Source of the DNA: Denitromonas sp.
Lineage (GTDB): Bacteria; Pseudomonadota; Gammaproteobacteria; Burkholderiales; Rhodocyclaceae
Assembly (NCBI RefSeq): GCF_034676725.1
Contig: NZ_JAUCBR010000004.1
Location: forward strand, 4,244,001-4,308,000
Direction of reading: 5' to 3'
Length of the DNA: 64,000 nucleotides
Below the pieces are notes generated by a model. It had not been told where the DNA came from. It did no database searches and was given only the letters and a program-made list of their open reading frames with translations. Position numbers and translations under genes: made by a program. Positions 1 to 8,776 of the stretch are shown in pieces. How positions within the stretch are numbered: the first letter of the stretch is position 1; each line of letters opens with the position of its first letter.

Positions 1-384
1 CTGGCGCTCAAGATCGCCCCGGACCTCGACGACGACCAGATCACCCAGATCGCCGACGCCGTGCGCCGGCACCGCTTCGAGGCCATCATCGCCACCAACA
101 CCACCATCGCCCGCGAGGCCGTGCAGGGCCTGCGCCACGGCGACGAGACCGGCGGACTGTCCGGCGGCCCGGTGCGCGAGGCCAGTAACCGCGTGATCCG
201 CGCCCTGGCCGGCAAGCTCGGCGGCGAGGTGCCGATCATTGGTGTCGGCGGCATCCTCAATGGCGACGACGCGCGCGAGAAGATCGACGCCGGCGCGGCG
301 CTGGTGCAGATCTACAGCGGCCTCATCTACCACGGCCCGCGCCTGATCCGCGATTGCGTCGCGGCGACCGACCGTCACTACTGA
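1..384 (+). CDS. pyrD: Dihydroorotate dehydrogenase (quinone), C-terminal part
   Basis: This is the 3' end of a gene that begins before the window; frame 1 is open from base 1 to the TGA at 382-384. The 127 residues visible are the end of a class 2 (membrane-associated, quinone-linked) dihydroorotate dehydrogenase, which oxidises dihydroorotate to orotate in pyrimidine synthesis. Seen: the KIAPDL strand, the ATNTTI motif that contacts substrate and FMN, GLSGGPV, the phosphate-binding strand IIGVGGI, and the closing LVQIYSGLIYHGP that grips the FMN phosphate. The family is about 340 residues, so roughly the last third is present. It runs in the same direction as the rnf operon but is separated from it by about 95 bases. 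Confidence 0.93.
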   Translation: MALKIAPDLDDDQITQIADAVRRHRFEAIIATNTTIAREAVQGLRHGDETGGLSGGPVREASNRVIRALAGKLGGEVPIIGVGGILNGDDAREKIDAGAALVQIYSGLIYHGPRLIRDCVAATDRHY

Positions 385-478
385 CGCGGGGCAAAAGACA
401 TATACCTATAACCGCAGCGGGGTTGAGCGGCACGCCCCCTCAGGGGATAATGCCCCGCTTCAACAAGAGCAGCTTGGC

Positions 479-1063
479 ATGAGCAGCTATCTATTCGTGA
501 TTCTTGGCGCCGTACTGGTCAACAACGTGGTGCTCGTGCGCATCCTTGGCCTGTGCCCGTTCATGGGGGTCTCCAAGAAACTCGAGACCGCCATCGGCAT
601 GGGCGCGGCGACCACCTTCGTGCTCACCCTCGGCAGCGGCACCAGCTGGCTGATCGACCACTACCTGCTGGTCCCCAACGACCTGGTGTATCTGCGCACG
701 CTGTCGTTCATCGTCGTCATCGCCGCCATCGTCCAGCTCACCGAACTGGTCATCCACAAGACCAGCCCGCTGCTGCACCAGGTGCTGGGCATCTACCTGC
801 CTCTCATCACCACCAACTGCGCGGTGCTCGGCGTGCCGCTGCTCAACGTCGGCCTGCGCCACGATCTGTTCGAGTCACTGCTGTTCGGCTTCGGCAGCTC
901 GGTCGGCTTCACCCTCGCGCTGGTGCTGTTCGCCGGCATCCGCGAGCGGCTCGACGGTGCCGACGTCCCCGGCCCGTTCAAGGGCACCGCCATCGCCATG
1001 ATCACCGCCGGCCTCATGAGCCTTGCCTTCATGGGCTTTGCCGGACTGGATCGCTACCAGTGA
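479..1063 (+). CDS. rnfA: Rnf complex subunit A (RnfA/RsxA)
   Basis: A 194-residue integral membrane protein, the usual family length, with about six hydrophobic segments. RnfA is a core subunit of the ion-pumping ferredoxin:NAD+ oxidoreductase. Seen: the N-terminal VNNVVLVRILGLCPFMGVS signature and the ITTNCAVLGVPL segment. In the family these two cysteines sit at the RnfA/RnfE interface and hold an iron-sulfur centre in the membrane. First gene of rnfABCDGE. In Azoarcus-type diazotrophs Rnf often feeds electrons to nitrogenase; in enterobacteria the same complex (Rsx) keeps SoxR reduced. The window does not show which role applies here. Confidence 0.97.
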   Translation: MSSYLFVILGAVLVNNVVLVRILGLCPFMGVSKKLETAIGMGAATTFVLTLGSGTSWLIDHYLLVPNDLVYLRTLSFIVVIAAIVQLTELVIHKTSPLLHQVLGIYLPLITTNCAVLGVPLLNVGLRHDLFESLLFGFGSSVGFTLALVLFAGIRERLDGADVPGPFKGTAIAMITAGLMSLAFMGFAGLDRYQ

Positions 1064-1103
1064 CCGCCCCCCTCACCCTGCCCGTGCGCAAAGACGCCCT
1101 GCC

Positions 1104-1655
1104 ATGCTGACCGCCATCCTCGTCATGGCCGGCATCGCCGTGCTGCTCGGCGCCGCGCTCGGCTTTGCCGCCATCTTCTTCAAGGTCGAAGGCGACCCGC
1201 TGGTCGACAACATCGACGCCATCCTGCCGCAGACCCAGTGCGGCCAGTGCGGTTTTCCCGGCTGCCGGCCCTACGCCGAAGCCATCGCCAACGGCGAGGC
1301 CGACATCAACCAGTGCCCGCCGGGCGGCGAAGAAGGCATCCGCCACCTGGCCGACCTGCTCGGCCGCGAGTTCAAGCCGCTGGACGAAGAACACGGCGTC
1401 GAAAAGCCCAAGTCCGTCGCCGTCATCGACGAACAGACCTGCATCGGCTGCACGCTGTGCATCCAGGCCTGCCCGGTCGACGCCATCGTCGGTGCGGCCA
1501 AGCAGATGCACACCGTTGTCGAGGCCGACTGCACCGGCTGTGAGCTGTGCGTCGCCCCCTGCCCGGTCGACTGCATCACCATGGAACCGCTGAAAGAAAC
1601 CGTCCGCACCTGGAAGTGGAAGTACCCGGTCATCCAGATCAAGGACGCCGCATGA
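1104..1655 (+). CDS. rnfB: Rnf complex subunit B, polyferredoxin
   Basis: 183 residues. An N-terminal membrane helix (residues 1-25) anchors a cytoplasmic iron-sulfur protein that takes electrons from ferredoxin. Seen in order: a [4Fe-4S] domain with CGQCGFPGC and a later cysteine (NQCPPGG), then two classical [4Fe-4S] ferredoxin motifs, CIGCTLCIQACP and CTGCELCVAPCP. The ATG at 1104 is chosen because it begins directly with the hydrophobic anchor; an in-frame upstream extension overlapping rnfA looks unlike protein. The stop overlaps the rnfC start (ATGA), which indicates translational coupling. Confidence 0.96.
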   Translation: MLTAILVMAGIAVLLGAALGFAAIFFKVEGDPLVDNIDAILPQTQCGQCGFPGCRPYAEAIANGEADINQCPPGGEEGIRHLADLLGREFKPLDEEHGVEKPKSVAVIDEQTCIGCTLCIQACPVDAIVGAAKQMHTVVEADCTGCELCVAPCPVDCITMEPLKETVRTWKWKYPVIQIKDAA

Positions 1656-3322
1656 TCGCCGGCCTGTTCCGCTTCAAGGGCGGCGTCAAGCCCGAGACCC
1701 ACAAGAACGCCTCCGCCGGCGCCCCGATCCAGCCCGCGCCCATGCCGCCGCAACTGGTGGTGCCGCTGCGCCAGAGCCCGCGCGCGACCGCGCTGTGCAT
1801 CGTTGTGCCCGGCCAGAAAGTGCTCAAGGGCGAGCGCATCGGCCTGCCCGACGGCCCCTTGAGTACCGCCGTCCATGCCCCCACCTCGGGCACCGTCGTC
1901 GAGATCACCCCGCACGCCATGGCCCACCCCTCGGGCCTGAGCACCCGCTGTGTGATCATCGAACCGGACTGCGAAGACCGCTGGACCGACCGCCCCACGC
2001 TCGACCTCGACACCGCCAACCCCAAGGACGCGCTCAACTGGCTGCGCGACCACGGCATCGTCGGCCTGGGCGGCGCGACCTTCCCCAGCCACATCAAGGC
2101 CGGCGTCGGCGGCGGGATCGAAACCCTGATCCTCAACGGCGCCGAGTGCGAGCCGTGGATCACCTGTGACGACCGCCTGATGCGCGAGCGGGCCGACGGC
2201 ATCGTCGCCGGCGCGCTGATCCTCAAGCGGCTGACCGGCGCCCGCGAGATCATCTTCGGCGTCGAAGACAACAAACCCCAGGCCATCGAGGCGCTGCGCG
2301 CCGTGGTGCACGACCTGCCCGGTGATATCACCGTGGTGCCCGTGCCCTCGCTCTACCCCGCCGGTGGCGAAAAGCAGCTCATTCGCGTGCTCACCGGCGT
2401 CGAGATCCCGCACGGCAAGCTCGGCGGCGACTTCGGCGTGCAGTGCTTCAACGTCGGCACCGCCTACGCCGTCCATCGCGCCATCGCCCATGGCGAGCCG
2501 CTGGTGTCGCGGGTCATGACCGTCACCGGCAACGTCGAGCGGCCCGGCAACTTCGAGGTGCTCATCGGCACCCCGGTCGAGCATCTGCTGGCGCAGGCCA
2601 AACCCAAGGCCGACACCGACCGCATCCTGATGGGCGGCCCCATGATGGGCTTCGAACTACCCCGGCTCGACGTACCGGCCGTCAAGGCCACCAACTGCCT
2701 GATCGCCGCCTCGCCGGCGCTGTTCCCGCCACCACCGCCGGAGATGAACTGCATCCGCTGCGGCGCCTGCGCTCGCGCCTGTCCGGCCGAATTGCAGCCC
2801 TTCGAGCTGTACTGGTTCTCGCGCGCCAAGAACTTCGGCAAGGCGCAGGAATACCACCTGTTTGACTGCATCGAGTGCGGCTGCTGCTCTTACGTGTGTC
2901 CCTCGCAGATCCGCCTGGTCGACTATTTCCGCTTCGCCAAGGGCGAGATCTGGGCGCGGGAACGCGAAAAGAGCGCCGCCGATGCCGCCCGCGAGCGCTT
3001 CGAGTTCCGCAACGAACGCCAGGCGCGGGAAAAACGCGAGAAGGCCGAGAAGCTCGCCGCCAAGGCCGCCGCCACCAAGGCCAAGCTGGCCACTGCGGCA
3101 ACAGATGCCCCGACAGCCGACGCCGCAGCCGGCCCCGACGACGCCAAGCGCGCCCTGATTGCTGCCGCCCTGGAGCGTGCCCGCGCCCAGAAAGCCGAGG
3201 TGGCGCCGAAAAACACCGACAACCTGACGCCCGAGCAGGCCGCCCAGGTTGCCGAGGCCGAGGCACGCCGCGCCGCCAAGGCCGAGCAGAGCGCCGCCAC
3301 CGACGCGCCGGAATCGCATTGA
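1652..3322 (+). CDS. rnfC: Rnf complex subunit C, NADH-binding
   Basis: 556 residues. RnfC is the peripheral subunit that binds FMN and NAD(H), related to the NuoF (complex I 51 kDa) fold. Seen: a glycine-rich nucleotide site around GLGGATFPSHIK, the NGAECEPWITCDDRLM segment, the strongly conserved PAGGEKQLI, and two [4Fe-4S] motifs, CIRCGACARACP and CIECGCCSYVCPS. The last 120 or so residues are a low-complexity Lys/Ala/Glu-rich, probably helical tail, longer than the minimal core but common in proteobacterial RnfC. Start ATG 1652 overlaps the rnfB stop; the stop overlaps the rnfD start (TGATG). Confidence 0.96.
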   Translation: MIAGLFRFKGGVKPETHKNASAGAPIQPAPMPPQLVVPLRQSPRATALCIVVPGQKVLKGERIGLPDGPLSTAVHAPTSGTVVEITPHAMAHPSGLSTRCVIIEPDCEDRWTDRPTLDLDTANPKDALNWLRDHGIVGLGGATFPSHIKAGVGGGIETLILNGAECEPWITCDDRLMRERADGIVAGALILKRLTGAREIIFGVEDNKPQAIEALRAVVHDLPGDITVVPVPSLYPAGGEKQLIRVLTGVEIPHGKLGGDFGVQCFNVGTAYAVHRAIAHGEPLVSRVMTVTGNVERPGNFEVLIGTPVEHLLAQAKPKADTDRILMGGPMMGFELPRLDVPAVKATNCLIAASPALFPPPPPEMNCIRCGACARACPAELQPFELYWFSRAKNFGKAQEYHLFDCIECGCCSYVCPSQIRLVDYFRFAKGEIWAREREKSAADAARERFEFRNERQAREKREKAEKLAAKAAATKAKLATAATDAPTADAAAGPDDAKRALIAAALERARAQKAEVAPKNTDNLTPEQAAQVAEAEARRAAKAEQSAATDAPESH

Positions 3323-4312
3323 TGCTGACCTCCCCCTTCGTCCGCCAACCCACCAGCGTGCAGCAGGTGATGTTCACCGTGCTGGTGGCGCTGCTGCCGG
3401 CCGTTGGCCTGTATGTCTGGCAGTTCGGCCCCGGCATCGTGGTCAATATCGCCATCGCCACGCTCAGTGCCGTGGCTGCCGAAGCCGCTGTGCTCCGGCT
3501 GCGCAAGAAGCCGGTGGGCCTGTATGTCTCCGACCTGTCGGCCGTGGTCACCGCCTGGCTGATCGCGCTGACCTTCCCGACCATCGTGCCGGCCTGGATC
3601 CTCATCCTCGCCACCGTGCTGTCCATCGTCGCCGTCAAGCACCTCTACGGCGGGCTCGGGCAGAACCCGTTCAACCCGGCGATGGCCGCCTATTGCCTGA
3701 TGATCGTCGCCTACCCGTCGGCCATGTCGCAATGGCCGGCGGCGGGCGGGATGGATCTGTTCGACCCATCTGGCGCTGATCGGCGGCGCCAGCATCGACG
3801 CGGTCACCGGCGCGACACCGCTCGACGCACTGCGCACCGGGCTGCGCTCGGGGGCCCCGGTTGGCGAGATCCTCTCCGGCAGCGCGTTCGGCCTGGCCGG
3901 CGGCCGTGGCTGGGAGTGGATCGGTCTCGGCTATCTGATCGGCGGCCTCTTCCTGATCCAGCGTCGCGTCATCACCTGGCATCTGCCCACCGCCTTTATC
4001 GCCGGTTTGGTCGTGGTGTCCGGCCTGGCCTGGATCGCCAACCCGGCACACTTCGCCTCGCCGCTGTTCCATCTGCTCAGCGGTGGCAGCCTGCTGGCCG
4101 CCTTCTTCATCGTCACCGACCCGGTCTCCGGCGCGACCACCCCACGCGGCAAACTGATCTTCGCCGCCAGCGTGGCGCTCATCACCTGGCTGATCCGCAA
4201 TTTCGGCGCCTACCCGGACGGCATCGCCTTCGCCGTGTTGCTGATGAACCTGTGCGTACCGCTGATCGACATGAAAACCCAGCCGCGCGTGTTCGGCCAC
4301 AAGGGAGACTGA
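3322..4312 (+). pseudogene. rnfD: Rnf complex subunit D, split by an apparent +1 frameshift
   Basis: RnfD is the flavinylated membrane subunit that with RnfA and RnfE forms the ion channel. Residues 1-145 read normally in frame 1 (MLTSPFVRQPTSV..., LGQNPFNPAMAAYC). From about base 3760 the protein continues in frame 2 (HLALIGGASIDAV, then membrane segments to the TGA at 4310-4312). The FMN-attachment motif TGATPL lies just after the break, so an unrepaired product would lack flavin and half the helices. Deleting one T at 3760/3761 restores a 329-residue protein of normal family length. The neighbouring subunits are intact and overlap as in a working operon, so a sequence error is more likely than a true pseudogene. 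Confidence 0.9.
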
Positions 4313-4316
4313 GCCC

Positions 4317-5009
4317 GTGAGCACCGAATACACCGCCACACGGACCTCGATCCGCACCGCGCTGATCCTGACCCTGTTCGCCTCGCTGTTCACCGCCGCC
4401 ATGGCGCTGACCTACCGCTACACCAAGCCGGACATCGACGCCGCCGTGGCCGAGGTCAAGCGCAAGCTGATCGCCGAGGTGCTGACACCGGACAGCTACG
4501 ACAACGCCCTGCTCGCCGACACCGTGGTCGTCGCCGCGCCCGCCGCGCTGGGCGTGGACGAAGGCAGCGTGGTGTATCGTGCCCGCAAGAACGGCGAACC
4601 GGTCGCCCTGATCGTCGAAGCCCGCGCGCCCGATGGCTACGGCGGTGGCATCGACCTCGTGGTTGCGGTTGGCGCCGACGGCCGCCTGACCGGCGTGCGT
4701 ACCACCAGCCACAAGGAAACCCCCGGGCTGGGCGACTACATCGACCCACGCAAGGATCCGAACAAGACCCAGCCCTGGGTCGGCCAGTTCGTCGGCCGTG
4801 GCCTTGGTGAAGGCGACGCGTCGCACTGGCGGGTTCGCAAGGACGGCGGCGATTTCGACGCCCGCGCCGGCGCCACCATCAGCGCCCGTGCCGTGGTCGC
4901 TGCCACCGCGCGCGCGCTGGCCTACGCCGAAGCCAACCAGCACCGCCTGTTCGACGCCAGGACGGGCGAGCACCTCAGCGACGCCGCCACCGGAGAAGCC
5001 AAGCCATGA
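4317..5009 (+). CDS. rnfG: Rnf complex subunit G, periplasmic flavoprotein
   Basis: 230 residues with one N-terminal membrane anchor (about 15-35) and a periplasmic FMN-binding domain. RnfG carries covalent FMN on a threonine in an S/A-GAT motif; here it is AGATIS near residue 185. The HKETPGLGDYID segment is also characteristic. Start is GTG at 4317, four bases after the rnfD stop; the TGA overlaps the rnfE ATG. RnfG passes electrons between RnfD and the other subunits. Confidence 0.95.
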   Translation: MSTEYTATRTSIRTALILTLFASLFTAAMALTYRYTKPDIDAAVAEVKRKLIAEVLTPDSYDNALLADTVVVAAPAALGVDEGSVVYRARKNGEPVALIVEARAPDGYGGGIDLVVAVGADGRLTGVRTTSHKETPGLGDYIDPRKDPNKTQPWVGQFVGRGLGEGDASHWRVRKDGGDFDARAGATISARAVVAATARALAYAEANQHRLFDARTGEHLSDAATGEAKP

Positions 5010-5698
5010 GCGCCTTCAGCAAAGACACCTGGATCAACGGCCTGTGGAAACAGAACCCCGGCCTGGTGCAACTGCTCGGCCTGTGCCCCATCCTCGCGGT
5101 GAGCACCACCATGGTCAATGCGGTCAGCCTCGGCGTGGCCACCATCGTGGTGATGGCGCTGGCCAACCTGTCGGTCGCCACACTGCGCAACTTCATCCCC
5201 TACGAGATCCGCATCCCGGTGTTCATCCTGATCATCGCCTCGCTGGTGACGGTGGTCGACCTGCTCTTCAATGCCTATCTGCACGAGCTGTACCTGGTGC
5301 TCGGCATCTTCATCCCGCTGATCGTCACCAACTGCATCGTGCTGGCGCGTATCGAAGCCTTTGCCGCCAAGAACGACCCGCTGGTGTCCACCTTCGACGG
5401 CACTGCCCAGGGCGTCGGCCTGCTGCTGGTGCTGGCCGTGCTCGGCACCATGCGCGAGCTGATCGGCGCCGGTACGCTGTTTGGCGGCATCGACCTGATC
5501 ATCGAGGGCGCCAGCGCCATCAAGGTGCTCGGCGAGGGCTACCCCGGCTTCCTGATTGCCATCCTGCCGCCCGGCGCCTTCTTTGCCCTCGGCTGCCTGA
5601 TCGCCGCCTTCAACTGGATCAACAGCCGCGCCGCCGCCCGCAAGCACGCCGCACCGGCCACGCCGCAGGCGCCGGCCGACGCCGTGCCGGAGCACTGA
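5006..5698 (+). CDS. rnfE: Rnf complex subunit E
   Basis: 230 residues, six predicted membrane helices, paralogue of RnfA in inverted topology. Seen: the N-terminal NPGLVQLLGLCPILAVS and the TNCIVLARIEAFA segment, whose cysteines pair with those of RnfA in the family. The Ala/Pro-rich C-terminal tail (from about 210) is ordinary. Overlaps rnfG by four bases and ends eight bases before nth, so rnf and nth are probably co-transcribed. Confidence 0.96.
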   Translation: MSAFSKDTWINGLWKQNPGLVQLLGLCPILAVSTTMVNAVSLGVATIVVMALANLSVATLRNFIPYEIRIPVFILIIASLVTVVDLLFNAYLHELYLVLGIFIPLIVTNCIVLARIEAFAAKNDPLVSTFDGTAQGVGLLLVLAVLGTMRELIGAGTLFGGIDLIIEGASAIKVLGEGYPGFLIAILPPGAFFALGCLIAAFNWINSRAAARKHAAPATPQAPADAVPEH

Positions 5699-5705
5699 CA
5701 CCGGC

Positions 5706-6380
5706 ATGCCTCGCCCGATGAGCAAGGCGGCCATCGCCGAGATGTTCGCGCGATTCCAGGCCGCCAACCCCCACCCGCAGACCGAGCTCGAATACGCCTC
5801 GCCCTACCAGCTGCTGGTGGCCGTGGTGCTCTCGGCGCAGGCCACCGACAAGGGGGTGAACATCGCCACCCGCAAGCTGTTCACCGCCGCACCCACGCCG
5901 GAAGCCATGATCACCCTCGGCGAGGCCGGCGTCACCGAACACATCAAGACCATCGGCCTGTTCCGCAACAAGGCGAAGAACGTGGTGGCGCTGTCCTACC
6001 TGCTGCTCGAGCGCCACGGCGGCGAAGTGCCGGCCGATCGCGATGCGCTGACGGCGCTGCCCGGCGTCGGCCGCAAGACCGCCAACGTGGTGCTCAACAC
6101 CATCTTCCGCCAGCCGACAATGGCTGTGGACACGCACATCTTCCGCCTCGCCAACCGCACCGGCCTGGCCGCGGGCAAGGATGTGGACGCGGTCGAAGCC
6201 GCCTTGCTGCGGCGCGTGCCCAAGCCCTATCTGCTCGACGCCCACCACTGGCTGATCCTGCACGGACGCTATGTGTGCACCGCGCGCAAGCCGGCCTGCG
6301 GCCGCTGCCTGGTGCGCGACCTGTGCAACTTCCGCGACAAGACCGACCTCCCACCGCCCGGACACCCCGATCATGTTTGA
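5706..6380 (+). CDS. nth: Endonuclease III (DNA glycosylase/AP lyase)
   Basis: 224 residues (ATG at 5718 would give 220). Removes oxidised pyrimidines and cleaves the abasic site in base-excision repair. Seen: the helix-hairpin-helix LPGVGRKTANVVLN with the catalytic lysine, the catalytic aspartate in VDTHIFRLANR, and the C-terminal [4Fe-4S] cluster ligands in the C-x6-C-x2-C-x5-C pattern (CTARKPACGRCLVRDLC). nth following rnfE is a conserved order in many proteobacteria. Confidence 0.97.
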   Translation: MPRPMSKAAIAEMFARFQAANPHPQTELEYASPYQLLVAVVLSAQATDKGVNIATRKLFTAAPTPEAMITLGEAGVTEHIKTIGLFRNKAKNVVALSYLLLERHGGEVPADRDALTALPGVGRKTANVVLNTIFRQPTMAVDTHIFRLANRTGLAAGKDVDAVEAALLRRVPKPYLLDAHHWLILHGRYVCTARKPACGRCLVRDLCNFRDKTDLPPPGHPDHV

Positions 6381-6804
6381 CCCTTCACGCGACCAGGCCC
6401 GCCAGTTCTTCATCGAAGCCTGGCGCAAGCACCGCGACGGCAGCATCCTCACGCCGCTCGAGACCATGGTGGTGGATATCGTCCAGCTGCACCCGGAATA
6501 CCAGCCCCTGCTCGAAGATCCGGAGGCGATCGACCACGACTTCGCGCCGGAAGACGGCCAGGTCAACCCCTTCCTGCATCTGTCGCTGCACCTGGCCATC
6601 GAAGAACAGCTGTCGATCAACCAGCCGCACGGGCTCAAGCCGGCCTTTGCGCAGTTGCAACTGCGCAGGGGAAACCGGCACGACGCCTTGCACGACGTGC
6701 TCGAATGCCTCGGCGAGGTGATCTGGCGCGCCCAGCGCGATCGCCAGCCGCCCGATGGTGCCGCCTATGTCGAGGCCGTACGCAAGCGCGCCGGTCTCGC
6801 CTGA
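6373..6804 (+). CDS. DUF1841 family protein
   Basis: 143 residues, soluble, largely helical; it begins MFDPSRDQARQFF and overlaps the end of nth by eight bases. The conserved blocks LTPLE, HPEY and NPFLHLSLHLAIEEQ match the DUF1841 family, found mainly in beta- and gammaproteobacteria, with no established function. The histidine-rich NPFLHLSLHL stretch could bind metal, but that is speculation. The overlap with nth implies translational coupling. Confidence 0.85.
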   Translation: MFDPSRDQARQFFIEAWRKHRDGSILTPLETMVVDIVQLHPEYQPLLEDPEAIDHDFAPEDGQVNPFLHLSLHLAIEEQLSINQPHGLKPAFAQLQLRRGNRHDALHDVLECLGEVIWRAQRDRQPPDGAAYVEAVRKRAGLA

Positions 6805-6837
6805 GGGCGACAACCGGCGCTTCGGCCAGCGAACCGA

Positions 6838-7164
6838 TCAGCGTTTGACGAACAGCCCCGACTGCGCAGCGAAATACGCCGCCAGATCGGCCATGTCCGC
6901 CTTGCTCAGGTTCTCGACCTGCGCGGCCATGATCGGGTTCTTGCGGTGCCCGGCCTTGTAATCGAGCAGCACACGGTACAGGTAATCTTCATGCTGACCG
7001 CCCAGATTGGGAAAGTCCGGCGATACGCTCTGCCCGGTCTGCCCATGACAGGCGGCACAGACGGCCGATTTCTCCTTTCCGGCCGCCACGTTCCCGGCCA
7101 TAGCCGACAACGGCACCAGGCCGGCCACCAGGGCGCCAGCCCACAGCAAACGCGTTATTTTCAT
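6838..7164 (-). CDS. Small periplasmic cytochrome c (c553-like)
   Basis: 108 residues: signal peptide 1-23 (cleavage about AMA-GN), then a single class I cytochrome c domain of about 85 residues. Haem-binding CAACH is at residues 36-40; NLGGQH and a candidate axial methionine (NPIMAAQ) follow. The ATG at 7164 is preceded by a strong GGAGG and overlaps the end of the upstream cytochrome gene by four bases. Probably a soluble electron carrier in the periplasm; the partner is not evident from the neighbours. Confidence 0.9.
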   Translation of the reverse strand: MKITRLLWAGALVAGLVPLSAMAGNVAAGKEKSAVCAACHGQTGQSVSPDFPNLGGQHEDYLYRVLLDYKAGHRKNPIMAAQVENLSKADMADLAAYFAAQSGLFVKR

Positions 7165-7481
7165 TTTTCCCCTCCGTAATACGCTGCCAGATCGGCCATG
7201 TCCTGCTCGCTCAGACTGGCCGCGATGGCCTGCATGGAGGGATGGTCCCGGTCGCCACGCTGATAGGCCTGCAGCGCCTGGACAATGTAGGCCGGATGCT
7301 GGCCACCCAGTTTGGGCACGTGGTACACGACGGGAAATGCCGTGCGGTATCCAGGGATACCGTGACAACCGACACACATGGATATTTTGTCTTTAGCGGC
7401 GTCGGCGTTACCTTCAACTGCCCATGCGGGGACACAGGCAGCGGCCAGAACGGCCGCAATGATGAGACGTCGTCCCTTCAT
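7161..7481 (-). CDS. Small periplasmic cytochrome c, paralogue of its neighbour
   Basis: 106 residues with a signal peptide (1-21, ending AWA-VE) and one haem site, CVGCH. The region after the haem (KLGGQHPAYIVQALQAYQ..., DMADLAAYYGG) lines up with the adjacent downstream cytochrome, so the two arose by tandem duplication. It has a longer loop after the haem (YRTAFPVVYHVP). RBS GAGGAG lies seven bases before the ATG. First gene of the two-cytochrome unit. Confidence 0.9.
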   Translation of the reverse strand: MKGRRLIIAAVLAAACVPAWAVEGNADAAKDKISMCVGCHGIPGYRTAFPVVYHVPKLGGQHPAYIVQALQAYQRGDRDHPSMQAIAASLSEQDMADLAAYYGGEK

Positions 7482-7668
7482 GGAAACTCCTCTGTTGGGT
7501 TGGGGTGCGGAAACGACGACCTGATTCTACGGGCAGGTTTCCGCCCGATGCAAACCATTCTCGTTTCGCTGCGGCGCACAAAAACACGCGAAAAATCAGA
7601 AACTTCCGCCGTCGCCGTCAAATCAAGCGGGGCGCCGCGCCCCCAATCCGGGACGCGGCATCACCCCC

Positions 7669-8601
7669 TCACGCCAAGCGGCGCCCCCGCAACGCACCCA
7701 TCACACCCAGCACACCGAGCACCAGCAGCGCGGTCGACGGTTCGGGAATCGAGCGCACAAACGCCAGGCCCAGCGTCGCGTGGCCTGCCGTGGTCGGATG
7801 CACGCCATCCCAGAACAAGGTCTGCGCCTGCTGCGCCGGACTGGTCACGCAGGCCACACTGTCGATACATGCCGTGGCCACGTTGACGAAGCCGAAATCG
7901 GCCGGCCGCGACAGCACCTGCTGGAAATAGTTGAAGGTGTCGAACTGAATGAAACTGGCATCCGGCAGCGCCAACCCGAGGCTGAGAATCTCGCCATCAA
8001 GCATGGCGTTGAACGCCAGCGTCGCCCCGGTCATGGTCGGCGCCAGGGCGGTGCCGGCAAATTCCGGCGTGCTACCCAGGTCCGGCATGTTCGGGACGAA
8101 GAATGTACGCGCCCCCAGGCTGTACAGCCCCGAGATCACCGATCCGATGTTGCCCGCCGACATCGCCGGCGTCATGGTCGGCTCGAAGAAATCGTTCGGG
8201 CCGCCCCACACCATGTACAAGGCGCCCGGATCGGCCAGCGCACCGCCCAGGCTGGCCGCGAACATACCCACCTGCGCCCCCATGCCGGTGCCATTGAGCC
8301 CCAGGGGCCACAGATAGCTATCGTTGCCGGCCAGATCGGTGCCGGTTTTCGCCCCACCGAAGGCAAAGTCGTGCAGGCCGATGCCCAGCGCGCCCGCCAT
8401 CGCCTCCGCCGCCACCGGCCCGTTGCTGAAGCGGCCACCCACATACGGCGCCGGCGGAATCGCCCCGCCGGTGAGCGCCGACACATTCCCGTTGTCCGAC
8501 AGGCTGTCGCCGATCACCACCAGCGACGAGAAGCCCGCATGCGCCATGGCGCAGGTCGCCGACAGCGCCAGCGCGGCGCCAATGTGACGAATACCTTTCA
8601 T
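7669..8601 (-). CDS. Secreted SGNH/GDSL esterase with PEP-CTERM sorting signal
   Basis: 310 residues. Signal peptide 1-23; GDSL-family block I GDSLSDNGN with the nucleophile serine near residue 32; a GPND-type block III (WGGPNDFF); block V DGVHPT with the catalytic Asp/His pair. The C-terminus is a PEP-CTERM tail: PEPST, a hydrophobic helix (LLVLGVLGVMGAL) and the basic RGRR. PEP-CTERM proteins are processed by exosortase and go to the surface or exopolysaccharide matrix. No exosortase lies in the window. Start ATG 8601 is chosen for its AAGGAG seven bases upstream. Confidence 0.88.
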   Translation of the reverse strand: MKGIRHIGAALALSATCAMAHAGFSSLVVIGDSLSDNGNVSALTGGAIPPAPYVGGRFSNGPVAAEAMAGALGIGLHDFAFGGAKTGTDLAGNDSYLWPLGLNGTGMGAQVGMFAASLGGALADPGALYMVWGGPNDFFEPTMTPAMSAGNIGSVISGLYSLGARTFFVPNMPDLGSTPEFAGTALAPTMTGATLAFNAMLDGEILSLGLALPDASFIQFDTFNYFQQVLSRPADFGFVNVATACIDSVACVTSPAQQAQTLFWDGVHPTTAGHATLGLAFVRSIPEPSTALLVLGVLGVMGALRGRRLA

Positions 8602-8710
8602 GAAACGTCTCCTTGTCATTGTTGTTGGTCTTTCGCACTGGCGCCCCTGCCACACCCGTACAGCAGCAACTTAGCCCGCGAATCACGATAAATCAAACAC
8701 TCGTTCGATT

Positions 8711-8739
8711 CTGACAAGCCCTGCTGCGGCGCATATAAT
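8711..8739 (+). promoter_or_regulatory. Sigma-70-type promoter of the MoxR ATPase gene
   Basis: CTGACA (8711-8716), a 17-base spacer and a perfect TATAAT (8734-8739), about 38 bases before the ATG at 8777. It is the best vegetative promoter match I noticed in the window. Confidence 0.75.
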
Positions 8740-8776
8740 CAGCGCTTCGACGACCCCCGAAGCGACAGGACTTTCC

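Noticed and set aside
7499..7668. Gene in the gap between the cytochromes and the PEP-CTERM gene
   Set aside because: Frames are low-complexity and lack an RBS; no hairpin with a T-run seen either.
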